DNA of 50,865 nt from Saprospiraceae bacterium (GTDB taxonomy: Bacteria; Bacteroidota; Bacteroidia; Chitinophagales; Saprospiraceae), in the NCBI GenBank assembly GCA_020629315.1, contig JAHDDO010000008.1, forward strand, positions 72,938-123,802, in the 5' to 3' direction. The notes below the pieces were generated by a model. That model had not been told where the DNA came from. It searched no databases and worked only from the letters and a program-made list of their open reading frames with translations. Every line of letters starts with the position of its first letter. Position 1 is the first letter of the stretch. Both the position numbers and the translations under genes were made by a program. Shown in pieces: positions 42,764 through 50,835 of this stretch.

Positions 42764-45142
42764 ATGAAAAGACATATGTTCTTACTGGCATTGCTATGCC
42801 TAATCATAAACACCTTACACGCACAGGATTATAATCAAACCATTAGAGGAACTATCCTTGATGCGGAAAGCCAACAACCATTGATCGGAGCGACGATCAG
42901 CATTATGACTACAGACCCAGTTATGGGTACTACCACTGACTTTGATGGTCAATTTCGAATCGATGAAGTACCCATTGGAAGACATGACATTCAATTAGAT
43001 TACTTAGGATATGAAACAGTATTCTTGTCTAACCAATTAATTGGGACGGGGAAGGAACTGGTGTTAAACCTGGGTATGGAAGAATCGGCGCAGACCTTAG
43101 AAACAGTAGAAATAAGTGCTGAGAAGAGTTATGATAAGACAAAAGCACTTAATGAATTTGCGTCACTCAGTTCTAGGACATTTTCTGTGGAAGAAACATC
43201 GAGGTACGCAGCAGCTATCTATGACCCAGCGCGAATGGCGCAGAATTATGCAGGCGTCAGTGTAGGTGCTGGTTCAGATCTTTACAATGAGATTGTGGTT
43301 AGAGGTAATTCCTCAGCTGGCATCTTATGGCGCTTAGAAGGCATCGAGGTCCCTAACCCAAATCACTTTGGTGAGTTAGGTTCATCGGGTGGGGCAGTAA
43401 GTATGTTGAGTAGTACCACCTTGAGTAATTCTGATTTTTATACTGGCGCATTTCCCTCTGAATTTGGTAATGCTACAGCAGGTGTATTCGACCTTAATCT
43501 GAGGGCGGGAAATAATGAAAAACGAGAATCATCAGTGATGATAGGGGCTCTAGGAATAGAGGTAGGGACAGAAGGCCCTTTCTCTAAGAAAAGCAAGGCC
43601 TCATATCTTGTTAATTATCGATACTCAACCTTGGCATTAATCCAAGCAATGGGTGTAAACCCAACAGGTGATGTATTACCTACCTACCAAGATTTATCTT
43701 TTAAGGTAAATGTGCCGACCCAGCGCTTAGGTACTTTTTCATTATTTGGATTAGCTGGAGATAATTTAGCGGCTACCATCGCGGCTAAAGATTCTACTCA
43801 ATGGGAATATGAAAGTGATCGAGAAGAAGGGAGTAATATAGGAAGGACCGGAACGATCGGTTTATCACATAGATATTTAATAAATGATCGATCGTATTTG
43901 CGCACTGTTGTAGCCGCTTCTCATCAGGCCATCATTTATGAACAAGGTTTATTGAATTACGATTATGTAAACGAGCTAGATTACCAAGAGGATATTACAG
44001 AGAATAGTTATCGCATAAATTCGACCTACAATTATAAGTTTAGTCCGCAACTAAGCTTACGGGCTGGTGGCATATACACCCATAAGGATTTTGATTTTTT
44101 ATCGGAATACGCGGAAACTCCAGGTGCTCAAATGCAAACGGCCTTCAGTGGTGCTGCCACCAATGGATATTTACAAGCCTTTGCCCAAGCTAAATACAAA
44201 CTCAGCCCTAAGGTGAAGATTAATACAGGTATGCATTTTACTCAAATGAGTATCAATAACAAAGTGACTGTCGAGCCTAGAGCCGCCATTAGCTGGCAAC
44301 TAGCTCCTGGTCACGAGTTGAGCCTAGCTTCAGGATTACATAGTAAAGTAGAACACTTGAGTCTTTATTCTATGGATGGAGAATGGAGAGATGGTACGAT
44401 CGCCAGAGGTAATGAAAACTTAGGTACAACCAAATCCTGGCACAATGTAATAGGCTATGATTTTATCATCAATGATAATATGCGATTAAAGACAGAAGCG
44501 TATTACCAATATTTATATGATGTGCTGATTTGGAAAGAAGGCGATCAATCTTTCTCAATTCTAAATTCGAATGATATGTGGGATAACTTCGCATTGAATG
44601 GGGCGGTCCAAGAAGGGAACGGCAGGAATATAGGATTAGACGTAACCCTTGAAAAGTTCTTTGCAGATTCGTATTATTTCATGATGACGGGTTCAATCTA
44701 TGATTCAAAGTTCAAGACGTTTGGGGATACATGGTATAATACAAGATACAATGGAAACTATCAGTGCAATCTTATAGGTGGAAAGGAGTTTAAGATGGGC
44801 AAATCTGACAAAAACATTTTTGGTGTCAATGGTAAATTAGTCATGGCAGGAGGTAATAGAGTCACACCGATTGATCTTGAAGCTTCTTTGGCAGCAGAGG
44901 ACGAAGTTAGACGATGGGATATGCCATTCTCTGGACAAGAAAAAGGCTATGGTAGAATGGACCTAGGTGTGAGTTATAAGATTAACACAAAAAATATCAC
45001 TCACACCATCCGTTTTGATGTGCAAAATGTGACTAATAGACAGAATATCTTTGTCTCTTATTTTGATGACGACACATTTACTGTGGAGAACGCATACCAA
45101 ACTGGATTTTTTCCGTTCTTTAATTATCGTGTAGAGTTTTAA
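42764..45142 (+). CDS. TonB-dependent outer-membrane receptor with carboxypeptidase-regulatory domain
   Basis: 792 aa. Signal peptide (KRHMFLLALLCLIINTLHAQ), a CarboxypepD_reg-like domain (about 25-105: IRGTILDAESQQPLIGATISI), a plug domain (about 135-235: YNEIVVRGNSSAGILWRLEGIEVPNPNHFGELG, quoted in part, then LSNSDFYTGAFPSEFGNATAGVFDL), and a barrel ending YFDDDTFTVENAYQTGFFPFFNYRVEF. No TonB box was verified and no SusD partner is adjacent. It follows the GIN lipoprotein and may form part of the sigma-controlled module, although a terminator separates them. Confidence 0.9.
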   Translation: MKRHMFLLALLCLIINTLHAQDYNQTIRGTILDAESQQPLIGATISIMTTDPVMGTTTDFDGQFRIDEVPIGRHDIQLDYLGYETVFLSNQLIGTGKELVLNLGMEESAQTLETVEISAEKSYDKTKALNEFASLSSRTFSVEETSRYAAAIYDPARMAQNYAGVSVGAGSDLYNEIVVRGNSSAGILWRLEGIEVPNPNHFGELGSSGGAVSMLSSTTLSNSDFYTGAFPSEFGNATAGVFDLNLRAGNNEKRESSVMIGALGIEVGTEGPFSKKSKASYLVNYRYSTLALIQAMGVNPTGDVLPTYQDLSFKVNVPTQRLGTFSLFGLAGDNLAATIAAKDSTQWEYESDREEGSNIGRTGTIGLSHRYLINDRSYLRTVVAASHQAIIYEQGLLNYDYVNELDYQEDITENSYRINSTYNYKFSPQLSLRAGGIYTHKDFDFLSEYAETPGAQMQTAFSGAATNGYLQAFAQAKYKLSPKVKINTGMHFTQMSINNKVTVEPRAAISWQLAPGHELSLASGLHSKVEHLSLYSMDGEWRDGTIARGNENLGTTKSWHNVIGYDFIINDNMRLKTEAYYQYLYDVLIWKEGDQSFSILNSNDMWDNFALNGAVQEGNGRNIGLDVTLEKFFADSYYFMMTGSIYDSKFKTFGDTWYNTRYNGNYQCNLIGGKEFKMGKSDKNIFGVNGKLVMAGGNRVTPIDLEASLAAEDEVRRWDMPFSGQEKGYGRMDLGVSYKINTKNITHTIRFDVQNVTNRQNIFVSYFDDDTFTVENAYQTGFFPFFNYRVEF

Positions 45143-45181
45143 AACCGACTCAAAGATTTAGTTTTTTCATATTGTAGATTT

Positions 45182-45210
45182 GGGGGCCTCATTAGGTCCC
45201 CTTCTTTTTT
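45182..45210 (+). terminator. Intrinsic terminator after TonB-dependent receptor gene
   Basis: GGGG-CCT/AGG-CCCC stem (45182-45189 with 45194-45201), one mismatch, then a T-rich run. Confidence 0.75.
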
Positions 45211-45229
45211 GCCTGTATATTTATAAGAC

Positions 45230-46171
45230 ATGCAAGAGCATTTTCATACGACCTCTGTACTTTCAAAAGACACGCTCAAAGGCTTATTGCTGCGAAGAAA
45301 CAATCCAGCATTACGCAAGTTTGTTTGGCTATATAGTTTATTCATTTTATTTCATATTTGGATAGTATGGGCCTGGGGTAGTACTTGGTACATTCAAGTG
45401 ATACCGTATGCCGGCTTCACATTATGCGTTTGTAGTCTGTTTGCATGCGAACATGAGACGGTACACAGGACAGCTTTTGCATCAAAGAAGACCAATGATT
45501 GGGTGGCATTTCTGGCAGGTATCCTTCATATCTATCCCAGTAATATATTCAGGGATTTTCATTTTGAGCACCATAGGTATACCAATATCCCAGGTAAAGA
45601 TCCAGAAATATCATTTGGCGGTAAGCCAGTGCCTTCTGTAATTAGTAGTATTCCATCTCATCTAGCTTGGTTGACGGGTTTGCCTCTTTTGCTTTTTAAG
45701 TGCCTGATGTTAATTGGAGGTATCATGGGTTTTCCTAATTGGGTAAGACGGTATTTCTTCCCTTTCATAAAGCAAGAATCTAGAAGACGAATCTTTATTG
45801 AATCATGGATCGTTTTCCTTGTTCAAGCTGCTTTCCTATTTTTAGCTATTGTTGTTTCGCCTGCATTTTGGGCTATTTTTATAGGGCAAGTGATTGGGCA
45901 TTGTGTCTTGGCTTTTTACTTAGAGATGGAACATAATGGACTGCCTTTTGAAGGGACCATTTTTGAAAAAACAAGAAGTATGCGTGTGAGTCATTGGGTG
46001 AAGCGACTCATGTGGAATATGCCTTATCATGCGGAACATCATGCCTATCCTGCGGTTCCCTTTCATGCCTTGCCTGAGCTTCATTCAGCATTAGGTGATC
46101 AAGTCCTTCATAAAGAGGACAGTCATTTTGATTTTAATCGAAAAGTGATACGTGGCACCTTTAAAGGATAA
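45230..46171 (+). CDS. Fatty acid desaturase family membrane enzyme
   Basis: 313 aa. Three histidine boxes of a di-iron membrane desaturase: HETVH (75-79), HFEHH (111-115) and HAEHH (267-271, in PYHAEHHAYPAVPFHALPELH). Four to six hydrophobic segments anchor it in the inner membrane. It introduces a double bond or hydroxyl group in a lipid; exact substrate unknown, and carotenoid or sphingolipid modification cannot be excluded. A terminator separates it from the receptor gene. It converges on the esterase gene with a 4-base gap. Confidence 0.9.
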   Translation: MQEHFHTTSVLSKDTLKGLLLRRNNPALRKFVWLYSLFILFHIWIVWAWGSTWYIQVIPYAGFTLCVCSLFACEHETVHRTAFASKKTNDWVAFLAGILHIYPSNIFRDFHFEHHRYTNIPGKDPEISFGGKPVPSVISSIPSHLAWLTGLPLLLFKCLMLIGGIMGFPNWVRRYFFPFIKQESRRRIFIESWIVFLVQAAFLFLAIVVSPAFWAIFIGQVIGHCVLAFYLEMEHNGLPFEGTIFEKTRSMRVSHWVKRLMWNMPYHAEHHAYPAVPFHALPELHSALGDQVLHKEDSHFDFNRKVIRGTFKG

Positions 46172-46175
46172 GGGA

Positions 46176-47291
46176 CTATTGCTTAATAAACCATTTGCTG
46201 GTAGATCCAATTGTCAAAATGTATGATCCTGAAACGAAGCCTTCTATTGAAATAGCATGCTTAGATTGAGATAAAGTACCTGTCTTTATGACCTTGCCTA
46301 AAATATCAGTAATACTAAACTTGCTTTCATCAGTCAATCCTGAAATTTGCAATTGATCGATTGCAGGGTTAGGGAAAATATTGAATGGGTCAATGTCTTG
46401 CTTTTCTGTATTTACTAATTGATTGTCTACCACTCTTGAAAAGAACCGCCAAATTTCAGTAGCTCCATCTATCCCGGTATCTATCCAGAATCCTGGCCAC
46501 GTGTGATCCATTCCTTCTACTACATATTGCCATACTTGATTGGCTGTTGGATCCATGCTGGAATGATACGTTATGCTTGTGGGATTTGTTGCATCTACTA
46601 TTTCTTCAGCGATTACATCTAATCCATTTAGGTCCCGCCAATAATCGATTACAGTATAAATATCAGGTGCACCGCCCCATCCACCACTTTCGGTAATACT
46701 ACCGTCCATCGGAACTACTTGATCGATTGTACCCGAAATTTGCATGACAGGAATGACTCGTTCTGGATTACAATTATTCCAATCATAACCACTCATAGTG
46801 CCAGTTACTGAAGCAATAGCACTAAAAACGTCAGATGCTTCACAAGCCAAGGTATAACTCATAAATCCACCATTGGACATGCCACAAGCGAAGGTCATGT
46901 CTGCAGACAAATCATATGTCTCTTGTAAATGTCGAGCTAACTCGCTTAAAAAGCCTATATCATCTGTTTCGCTGATAGATAAATTAGCATTCCAATGGGT
47001 ATTTCCAACAAAAGCATCATTGGTACCTAATGGATAACATACAGCAAAACCTTCTGTAGCTGCTAAAGCATCAAAGCCAGAATATGACTGTATGATATCA
47101 TTATTACTAGTGTACCCGTGGAGCACAAATACTAAAGGAGCTTGTGATGGTACATTATCTGGAATGGTCAAATTATAGCTACGAGTGATCCCATTATGCT
47201 CAAATGAAATATCACTTTGAGCAACTACCATTTGGAAAAAACAAAGCACTAGATAAAGACTTAGATAGATTCTGATTTTCATACCGTACAT
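46176..47291 (-). CDS. Secreted esterase (PHB depolymerase / LpqC-like) with T9SS sorting domain
   Basis: 371 aa. Signal peptide ending in MVVAQ, then an alpha/beta hydrolase of the PHB depolymerase/feruloyl esterase type: LVFVLHGYTSNNDIIQSYSGF (oxyanion region), GMSNGGFMS (nucleophile near residue 138), VIPVMQISGTIDQVVPMDG (acid), and EGMDHTWPGF (base). The last about 75 residues carry a T9SS type A domain (IDPFNIFPNPAIDQLQISGL ... SGSYILTI ... WFIKQ). It is exported by the T9SS and likely cleaves esters of plant polymers or PHB-like material; the substrate is unknown. It lies downstream of the thioredoxin-fusion gene in the same direction. Confidence 0.9.
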   Translation of the reverse strand: MYGMKIRIYLSLYLVLCFFQMVVAQSDISFEHNGITRSYNLTIPDNVPSQAPLVFVLHGYTSNNDIIQSYSGFDALAATEGFAVCYPLGTNDAFVGNTHWNANLSISETDDIGFLSELARHLQETYDLSADMTFACGMSNGGFMSYTLACEASDVFSAIASVTGTMSGYDWNNCNPERVIPVMQISGTIDQVVPMDGSITESGGWGGAPDIYTVIDYWRDLNGLDVIAEEIVDATNPTSITYHSSMDPTANQVWQYVVEGMDHTWPGFWIDTGIDGATEIWRFFSRVVDNQLVNTEKQDIDPFNIFPNPAIDQLQISGLTDESKFSITDILGKVIKTGTLSQSKHAISIEGFVSGSYILTIGSTSKWFIKQ

Positions 47292-47346
47292 TATAAAGAG
47301 TAAAGTACGGATTATTTAAAGGGTCTACGATACTAAGGGAAATAAA

Positions 47347-47374
47347 AAAAGTCGCGTTTCACAACGCGACTTTT
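47347..47374 (-). terminator. Intrinsic terminator after thioredoxin-fusion gene
   Basis: AAAAGTCGCGTT/AACGCGACTTTT stem, TCAC loop; on the minus strand it is followed by a T7 tract. It separates this gene from the esterase gene downstream. Confidence 0.92.
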
Positions 47375-47394
47375 ATATGGCTATTCTCTTTCGC

Positions 47395-49311
47395 TTACAA
47401 TTTCACAAACGTATGTGACGAGCTCCTGTCTTCTTCATCAGTGATAGTCAGAATGTATGTGCCTTTTTGCAATGATTCGATAGGTATTTCGAAAGCATCT
47501 TTTTGACTTACACCCCTTTGTACTGTGTGACCTAAGATATTCATGATCTCAAATGCTTTGAAGGTTCGTCCCGACTCATTCATTTGTACATTCAAAATAT
47601 GATCAGCAGGATTTGGATACAAATCAAAAGGCAAGGCCTGAATACCTATTGTATTCGTAAGCATATCATCTACGATATAATTTGCATCATTGGTCCTAAT
47701 AGGATCATTGAAATCAAAGTAGATGTCGGCAAAATTGTTGATTTTGGTACCGTTAGCAAGATCTGGAATTTGCTGAATTCTGAATGAGATAAAACCATTA
47801 GATCCTTCTAAGTTAGTCGTACTGTCAGGCAGGAGTATGTTCTCAAACAAAATCTCTAATTCTCGATCCCTCAAGGTAGCTATATACTCGTGACTATGGC
47901 CGCCAAAACGCAGTGTAGAAAGATCTAGGTTTTCGGATAAAGTATCGACTAAACGAACTGTAAAGGCAGTATCCGAACCTGTATTTTGAAAACGAATTAA
48001 ATACTCGATCTCCGTATTTTGCAGAATTAAATCATCTTCGCCTACACCTGGCGGAAAGGCTTGCTTATCGTTAGGGTCATACGAACCAATATTTTCCTGG
48101 CACTCTTCGCTGTAAGTATCATCACGTGGCAAACCACAATCGTCTACCGGATAAATCTGCGCAGAGTAACAATGAATCTCACCTAATTCCGTATTATCAC
48201 AATCGACCGTTATCTTGATCTTTATAGTCCCACAGCTTAATATATCTACATCCCCAACGTCATAAGTCAGTGTGTTTCCATCAATCATAGAAGGAGCAGG
48301 AATCGAAGACTCATAAATAAATTTATTGTCCAGTGTTACGACTACCTGACCATTTTCTAAGATCTCTGTTCCATTATTGCAGTACTCCACAAATAGAGTG
48401 TTCTCAAAGCAACGGCGAAGAAGCGGAGCGGTGATTTCAACGATTGGTACAGGGCAAGATAAGGCCGCTTGCGCTCCAAAATCTAAGGTCACTTCTTCAT
48501 TATCTCCTGTAAATACTATGGTTTCTTCATCTGGACAAATAGTCCAAACATCATTCTGGCTCGTTGCTTCAACGGTATATTCTCCAGGACTTAAAAATAA
48601 TGAGTAGCTACCTTGCGAGTTTGTATATCGTGTAAAATCGAGATCGCCACTAACATCTATTTTCCAGTTTGGAATGGTGGCTTCATTGTCATCTTTCTCG
48701 CAAGAATCATTAAGATCTTGATAAATGCTACCAAATATTTTATTCTTCTGAGTATACTCCCCACATAATTCATACATCAAAGCTGGCAAATCCCCATTTA
48801 CAATCTCACCCCAATTTAGACGGTCGTCGGGCTCAAAAATATTGGGCGCTCCACTACCAGGTGGCGAAAACGCGGAGCCATCTGGACAAAGAACAAAAGT
48901 AGTCGGGAAAAAGGCAATGCCTAACTCATCCAGTAAATTAGGATCAGGTACATCGATGATAGGGTAAGAGTTTCCTTCTGTCCAATCACCCATAGTATTG
49001 TTCCCTTCACCAAAAATTTCATCTGTATCCGTAAATACATCAAATTCCATTTTTAATACCGTAGCTTCATCCGAACCATCAGGTCCATACTCTTGATAAA
49101 AATCTTCAAGGATTTTGGTTTGATTATAATCCCAGCAAGGCCCACACCAAGTAGCGAACACGTCGATGACCACAATCTTGCCTTGATCTAAATAATCAGC
49201 CTGTAGATCCACAACATTGCCTTCCACATCTTCAAAGCTAAAGTCCGGGAACTGCGCAGCACAAAACTGGGCACTAATGGTTACTAGTAACAAAACATAA
49301 AGTCGTTTCAT
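47395..49311 (-). CDS. Thioredoxin-fold protein fused to surface domains and T9SS sorting domain
   Basis: 638 aa. Signal peptide (RLYVLLLVTISAQFCAAQ), a TlpA/redoxin-like N-terminal domain (about 22-170) with active-site WCGPCW (C56, C59), an SdrD-B/Cna-like beta domain (about 190-270: NSCEKDDNEATIPNWKIDVSG, TNSQGSYSLFLSPGEYTVEA), further Cys-containing beta domains with the DUF11-like block SYDPNDKQAFPPG and RFQNTGSDTAFTVRLVDTL (about 405-540), and a C-terminal T9SS tail (about 555-638: FDLYPNPADHILNVQM ... KGTYILTITD). It may catalyse disulfide exchange at the cell surface. It ends in a strong terminator before the esterase gene. Confidence 0.88.
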   Translation of the reverse strand: MKRLYVLLLVTISAQFCAAQFPDFSFEDVEGNVVDLQADYLDQGKIVVIDVFATWCGPCWDYNQTKILEDFYQEYGPDGSDEATVLKMEFDVFTDTDEIFGEGNNTMGDWTEGNSYPIIDVPDPNLLDELGIAFFPTTFVLCPDGSAFSPPGSGAPNIFEPDDRLNWGEIVNGDLPALMYELCGEYTQKNKIFGSIYQDLNDSCEKDDNEATIPNWKIDVSGDLDFTRYTNSQGSYSLFLSPGEYTVEATSQNDVWTICPDEETIVFTGDNEEVTLDFGAQAALSCPVPIVEITAPLLRRCFENTLFVEYCNNGTEILENGQVVVTLDNKFIYESSIPAPSMIDGNTLTYDVGDVDILSCGTIKIKITVDCDNTELGEIHCYSAQIYPVDDCGLPRDDTYSEECQENIGSYDPNDKQAFPPGVGEDDLILQNTEIEYLIRFQNTGSDTAFTVRLVDTLSENLDLSTLRFGGHSHEYIATLRDRELEILFENILLPDSTTNLEGSNGFISFRIQQIPDLANGTKINNFADIYFDFNDPIRTNDANYIVDDMLTNTIGIQALPFDLYPNPADHILNVQMNESGRTFKAFEIMNILGHTVQRGVSQKDAFEIPIESLQKGTYILTITDEEDRSSSHTFVKL

Positions 49312-49441
49312 GATTTAATTAGTTTTTCTAATGAATTAAAAAGTAAAGCGAAGCGTCAGAAATTTGCTTCTGTGGGGAGACATCGTAAGATACTGTAATA
49401 TTCTGGGATTAGAATATTGCGACGATTTTTTTTGGACGATT
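49312..49441. other. Intergenic stretch upstream of thioredoxin-fusion gene
   Basis: Nothing coding was seen. It probably holds the promoter of the thioredoxin-fusion gene, but no convincing TAnnTTTG motif on the minus strand was identified. The REP-like element follows. Confidence 0.4.
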
Positions 49442-49550
49442 CCTTATGATGCATACGCACCATAAGGCCGGTCCCCTGCATGGTTCGCTACGCTCCGTCT
49501 AGTGGCCTAAGCCACCAGACCTAGCATTCCGGGCACCTATCGCGAAGCAG
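49442..49550 (+). repeat. REP-like palindromic intergenic element, copy 3 (divergent)
   Basis: Stems CCTTATG/CATAAGG (49442-49448 with 49461-49467) and GTGGC/GCCAC (49502-49506 with 49511-49515). It shares TCGCTACGCTCCGT, CTAG and CCTATCGCGAAGC with copies 1 and 2 in the same order but is more diverged. Located between two minus-strand genes. Confidence 0.45.
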
Positions 49551-49559
49551 GTTTTTACA

Positions 49560-50006
49560 CTAGCTTTCAAAAAAGGCATAAATCTTTTCGACCTGTTTGT
49601 CAAGATTTTTGATCTTGTTAAAAGAGTAAATAAAGCTTCTTTTCTTTCCATCAGTCATATCGGTATATTTCGCTTTCAATCCAGGATCCTCCTCCAGTAG
49701 CACTTCTAAAACTTCAGGTACTGCAACGCCCAGTTGGTCTGGATCTTCTCGGAGAAGTAAAGTGATGGTATCGCCCAATTGAAGCTGCGCTTTATTCAAA
49801 TTTCCTTTTGAAAGAATTACGAAAAAATTACCATCACCTAGATGGTTTAAACCGCATCGAAAGGCCAGACCGTTTAGTTCGCAAATGACTCTCGTTTTGT
49901 TACCCTTTGAAAGTGTAGCCACCAATTCCTTAGAAATTGGAGCATAAAAATACGCACCTCTTCGAGGCTCTAATTGATCAATCGTGCACGCTATTTCAAA
50001 AGACAT
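49560..50006 (-). CDS. DUF1905/YdeI-type protein
   Basis: 148 aa. DUF1905 domain (about 1-88): FEIACTIDQLEPRRGAYFYAPIS, NGLAFRCGLNHLGDGNFFVILSKGN, QLQLGDTITLLLREDPDQLG. The C-terminal about 50 residues (VPEVLEVLLEEDPGLKAKYTDMTDGKKRSFIYSFNKIKN, quoted in part) match the YdeI/OmdA-type helical region (bacteriocin-protection family). The function of these proteins is not established. The protein is cytoplasmic. The 859 bases downstream of its start hold repeats rather than genes. Confidence 0.82.
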   Translation of the reverse strand: MSFEIACTIDQLEPRRGAYFYAPISKELVATLSKGNKTRVICELNGLAFRCGLNHLGDGNFFVILSKGNLNKAQLQLGDTITLLLREDPDQLGVAVPEVLEVLLEEDPGLKAKYTDMTDGKKRSFIYSFNKIKNLDKQVEKIYAFFES

Positions 50007-50106
50007 AGAATAGACCTTTTATATCTAATGTATACTTGAGTAAAAAGTTTTGGTAGTGTGATACTTAATTCAACTGCCAGGCAATTTTTCTCCCTTGGCT
50101 GATAAA

Positions 50107-50273
50107 CTTGCTTGTCGAGGTTTGTAACCTCGATACCATATGCTGAAATTATATTTGAGCAAACTGTGAGCTTTGCTGATCGGAATGTTCTACTCCAATG
50201 TCAACTAAGCGTTGAGAGGTTACAAACGGGTGGCAAGCGCATAGCATAGAGCTTGAAAACCTCGACGAACGAT
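50107..50273 (+). repeat. 167-bp structured repeat, copy A
   Basis: First of three direct copies. It begins with a hairpin TCGAGGTT-TGT-AACCTCGA and has internal stems AGCAAA/TTTGCT, TCAAC/GTTGA (loop TAAGC) and CAAGC/GCTTG. A mid-element GAGGTTACAAAC is the exact reverse complement of GTTTGTAACCTC in the first hairpin. It ends with AACCTCGACGAACGAT, inverse to the start, followed by seven T and AGCGCGTCAATTAA (to 50293), which copy C also has. Confidence 0.9.
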
Positions 50274-50372
50274 TTTTTTAGCGCGTCAATTAAGAGCTTA
50301 GATAATTGCATCAAAAAATACTATCTCACCTCTATTCAAATAAACGTACATTATGAGATTTCTAAGCTCTAC
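50274..50372. other. Spacer between repeat copies A and B
   Basis: 99 bases without an open reading frame of note. It begins with the 3' extension of copy A and contains a 10-bp inverted repeat AGAGCTTAGA/TCTAAGCTCT (50293-50302 with 50361-50370) whose right arm ends just before copy B. Confidence 0.7.
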
Positions 50373-50539
50373 CTTGCTTGTCGAGGTTTGTAACCTCGAT
50401 ACCATATGCTGAAATTATATTTGAGCAAACTGTAAGCTTTGCTGAACGGAATGTTCTACTTCGATTTCAACTAAGCGTTGAGAGATAACTAACAGGTGAT
50501 AAGTGCATAGCATCGAGGTTGAAAACCTCGACGAACGAT
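50373..50539 (+). repeat. 167-bp structured repeat, copy B
   Basis: Same length as copy A and near-identical over the first 75 bases. The 3' part differs: it ends in a perfect hairpin TCGAGGTT-GAA-AACCTCGA, and the GAGGTTACAAAC block is replaced by GAGATAACTAACA. It lacks the T-run and AGCGCGTCAA extension of A and C. Confidence 0.9.
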
Positions 50540-50668
50540 GTGGGATATTTCTTTACACGCCATTTGTTACATATTCTTATAAGGTCATAGATCATTTTTA
50601 TAATTAAAAGACCAAGCAGTATGCGTATAATGTATTCCCAAATATTCTTTCCTTCTTCAATTGAATTA
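50540..50668. other. Spacer between repeat copies B and C
   Basis: 129 AT-rich bases, unrelated to the first spacer, with no open reading frame of note. Confidence 0.6.
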
Positions 50669-50835
50669 CTTGTTTGTCGAGGTTTGTAACCTCGATACCA
50701 TATGCTGAAATTATATTAGAGCAAACTGTGAGCTTTGCTGATCGGAATGTTCTACTACAATGTCAACTAAGCGTTGAGAGATAACTAATGGGTGGTAAGC
50801 GCATAATATCGAGCTTGAAAACTTCGACGAACGAT
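50669..50835 (+). repeat. 167-bp structured repeat, copy C
   Basis: Third direct copy. The 5' hairpin and first half are nearly identical to A and B; the 3' hairpin has a mismatch (CGAGCTT-GAA-AACTTCG). The T-run and AGCGCGTCAACTAA extension, shared with copy A, run to about 50855. The window ends 10 bases later, so the array may continue. Confidence 0.88.

Noticed and set aside
42764..45142. SusC/SusD nutrient-uptake pair
   Set aside because: No SusD-type lipoprotein is adjacent to either outer-membrane receptor in the window.
49480..49520. tRNA-like T-arm (GGTTCGCTACGCTCC)
   Set aside because: No acceptor, D or anticodon arms can be built around it; it is the conserved block of the REP-like element.
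1..50006. Additional ORFs antisense to or inside the listed genes
   Set aside because: They lie opposite or within well-supported genes, show no domain motifs, and look like shadows of the true frames.
50107..50835. CRISPR array
   Set aside because: The repeats are 167 bases, far beyond CRISPR repeat length, there are only three, spacers differ in length (99 and 129) and no cas gene is present.
50107..50835. Integron attC sites with gene cassettes
   Set aside because: The spacers are too short to hold genes, and the canonical GTTRRRY/RYYYAAC core pair was not found in a consistent position.
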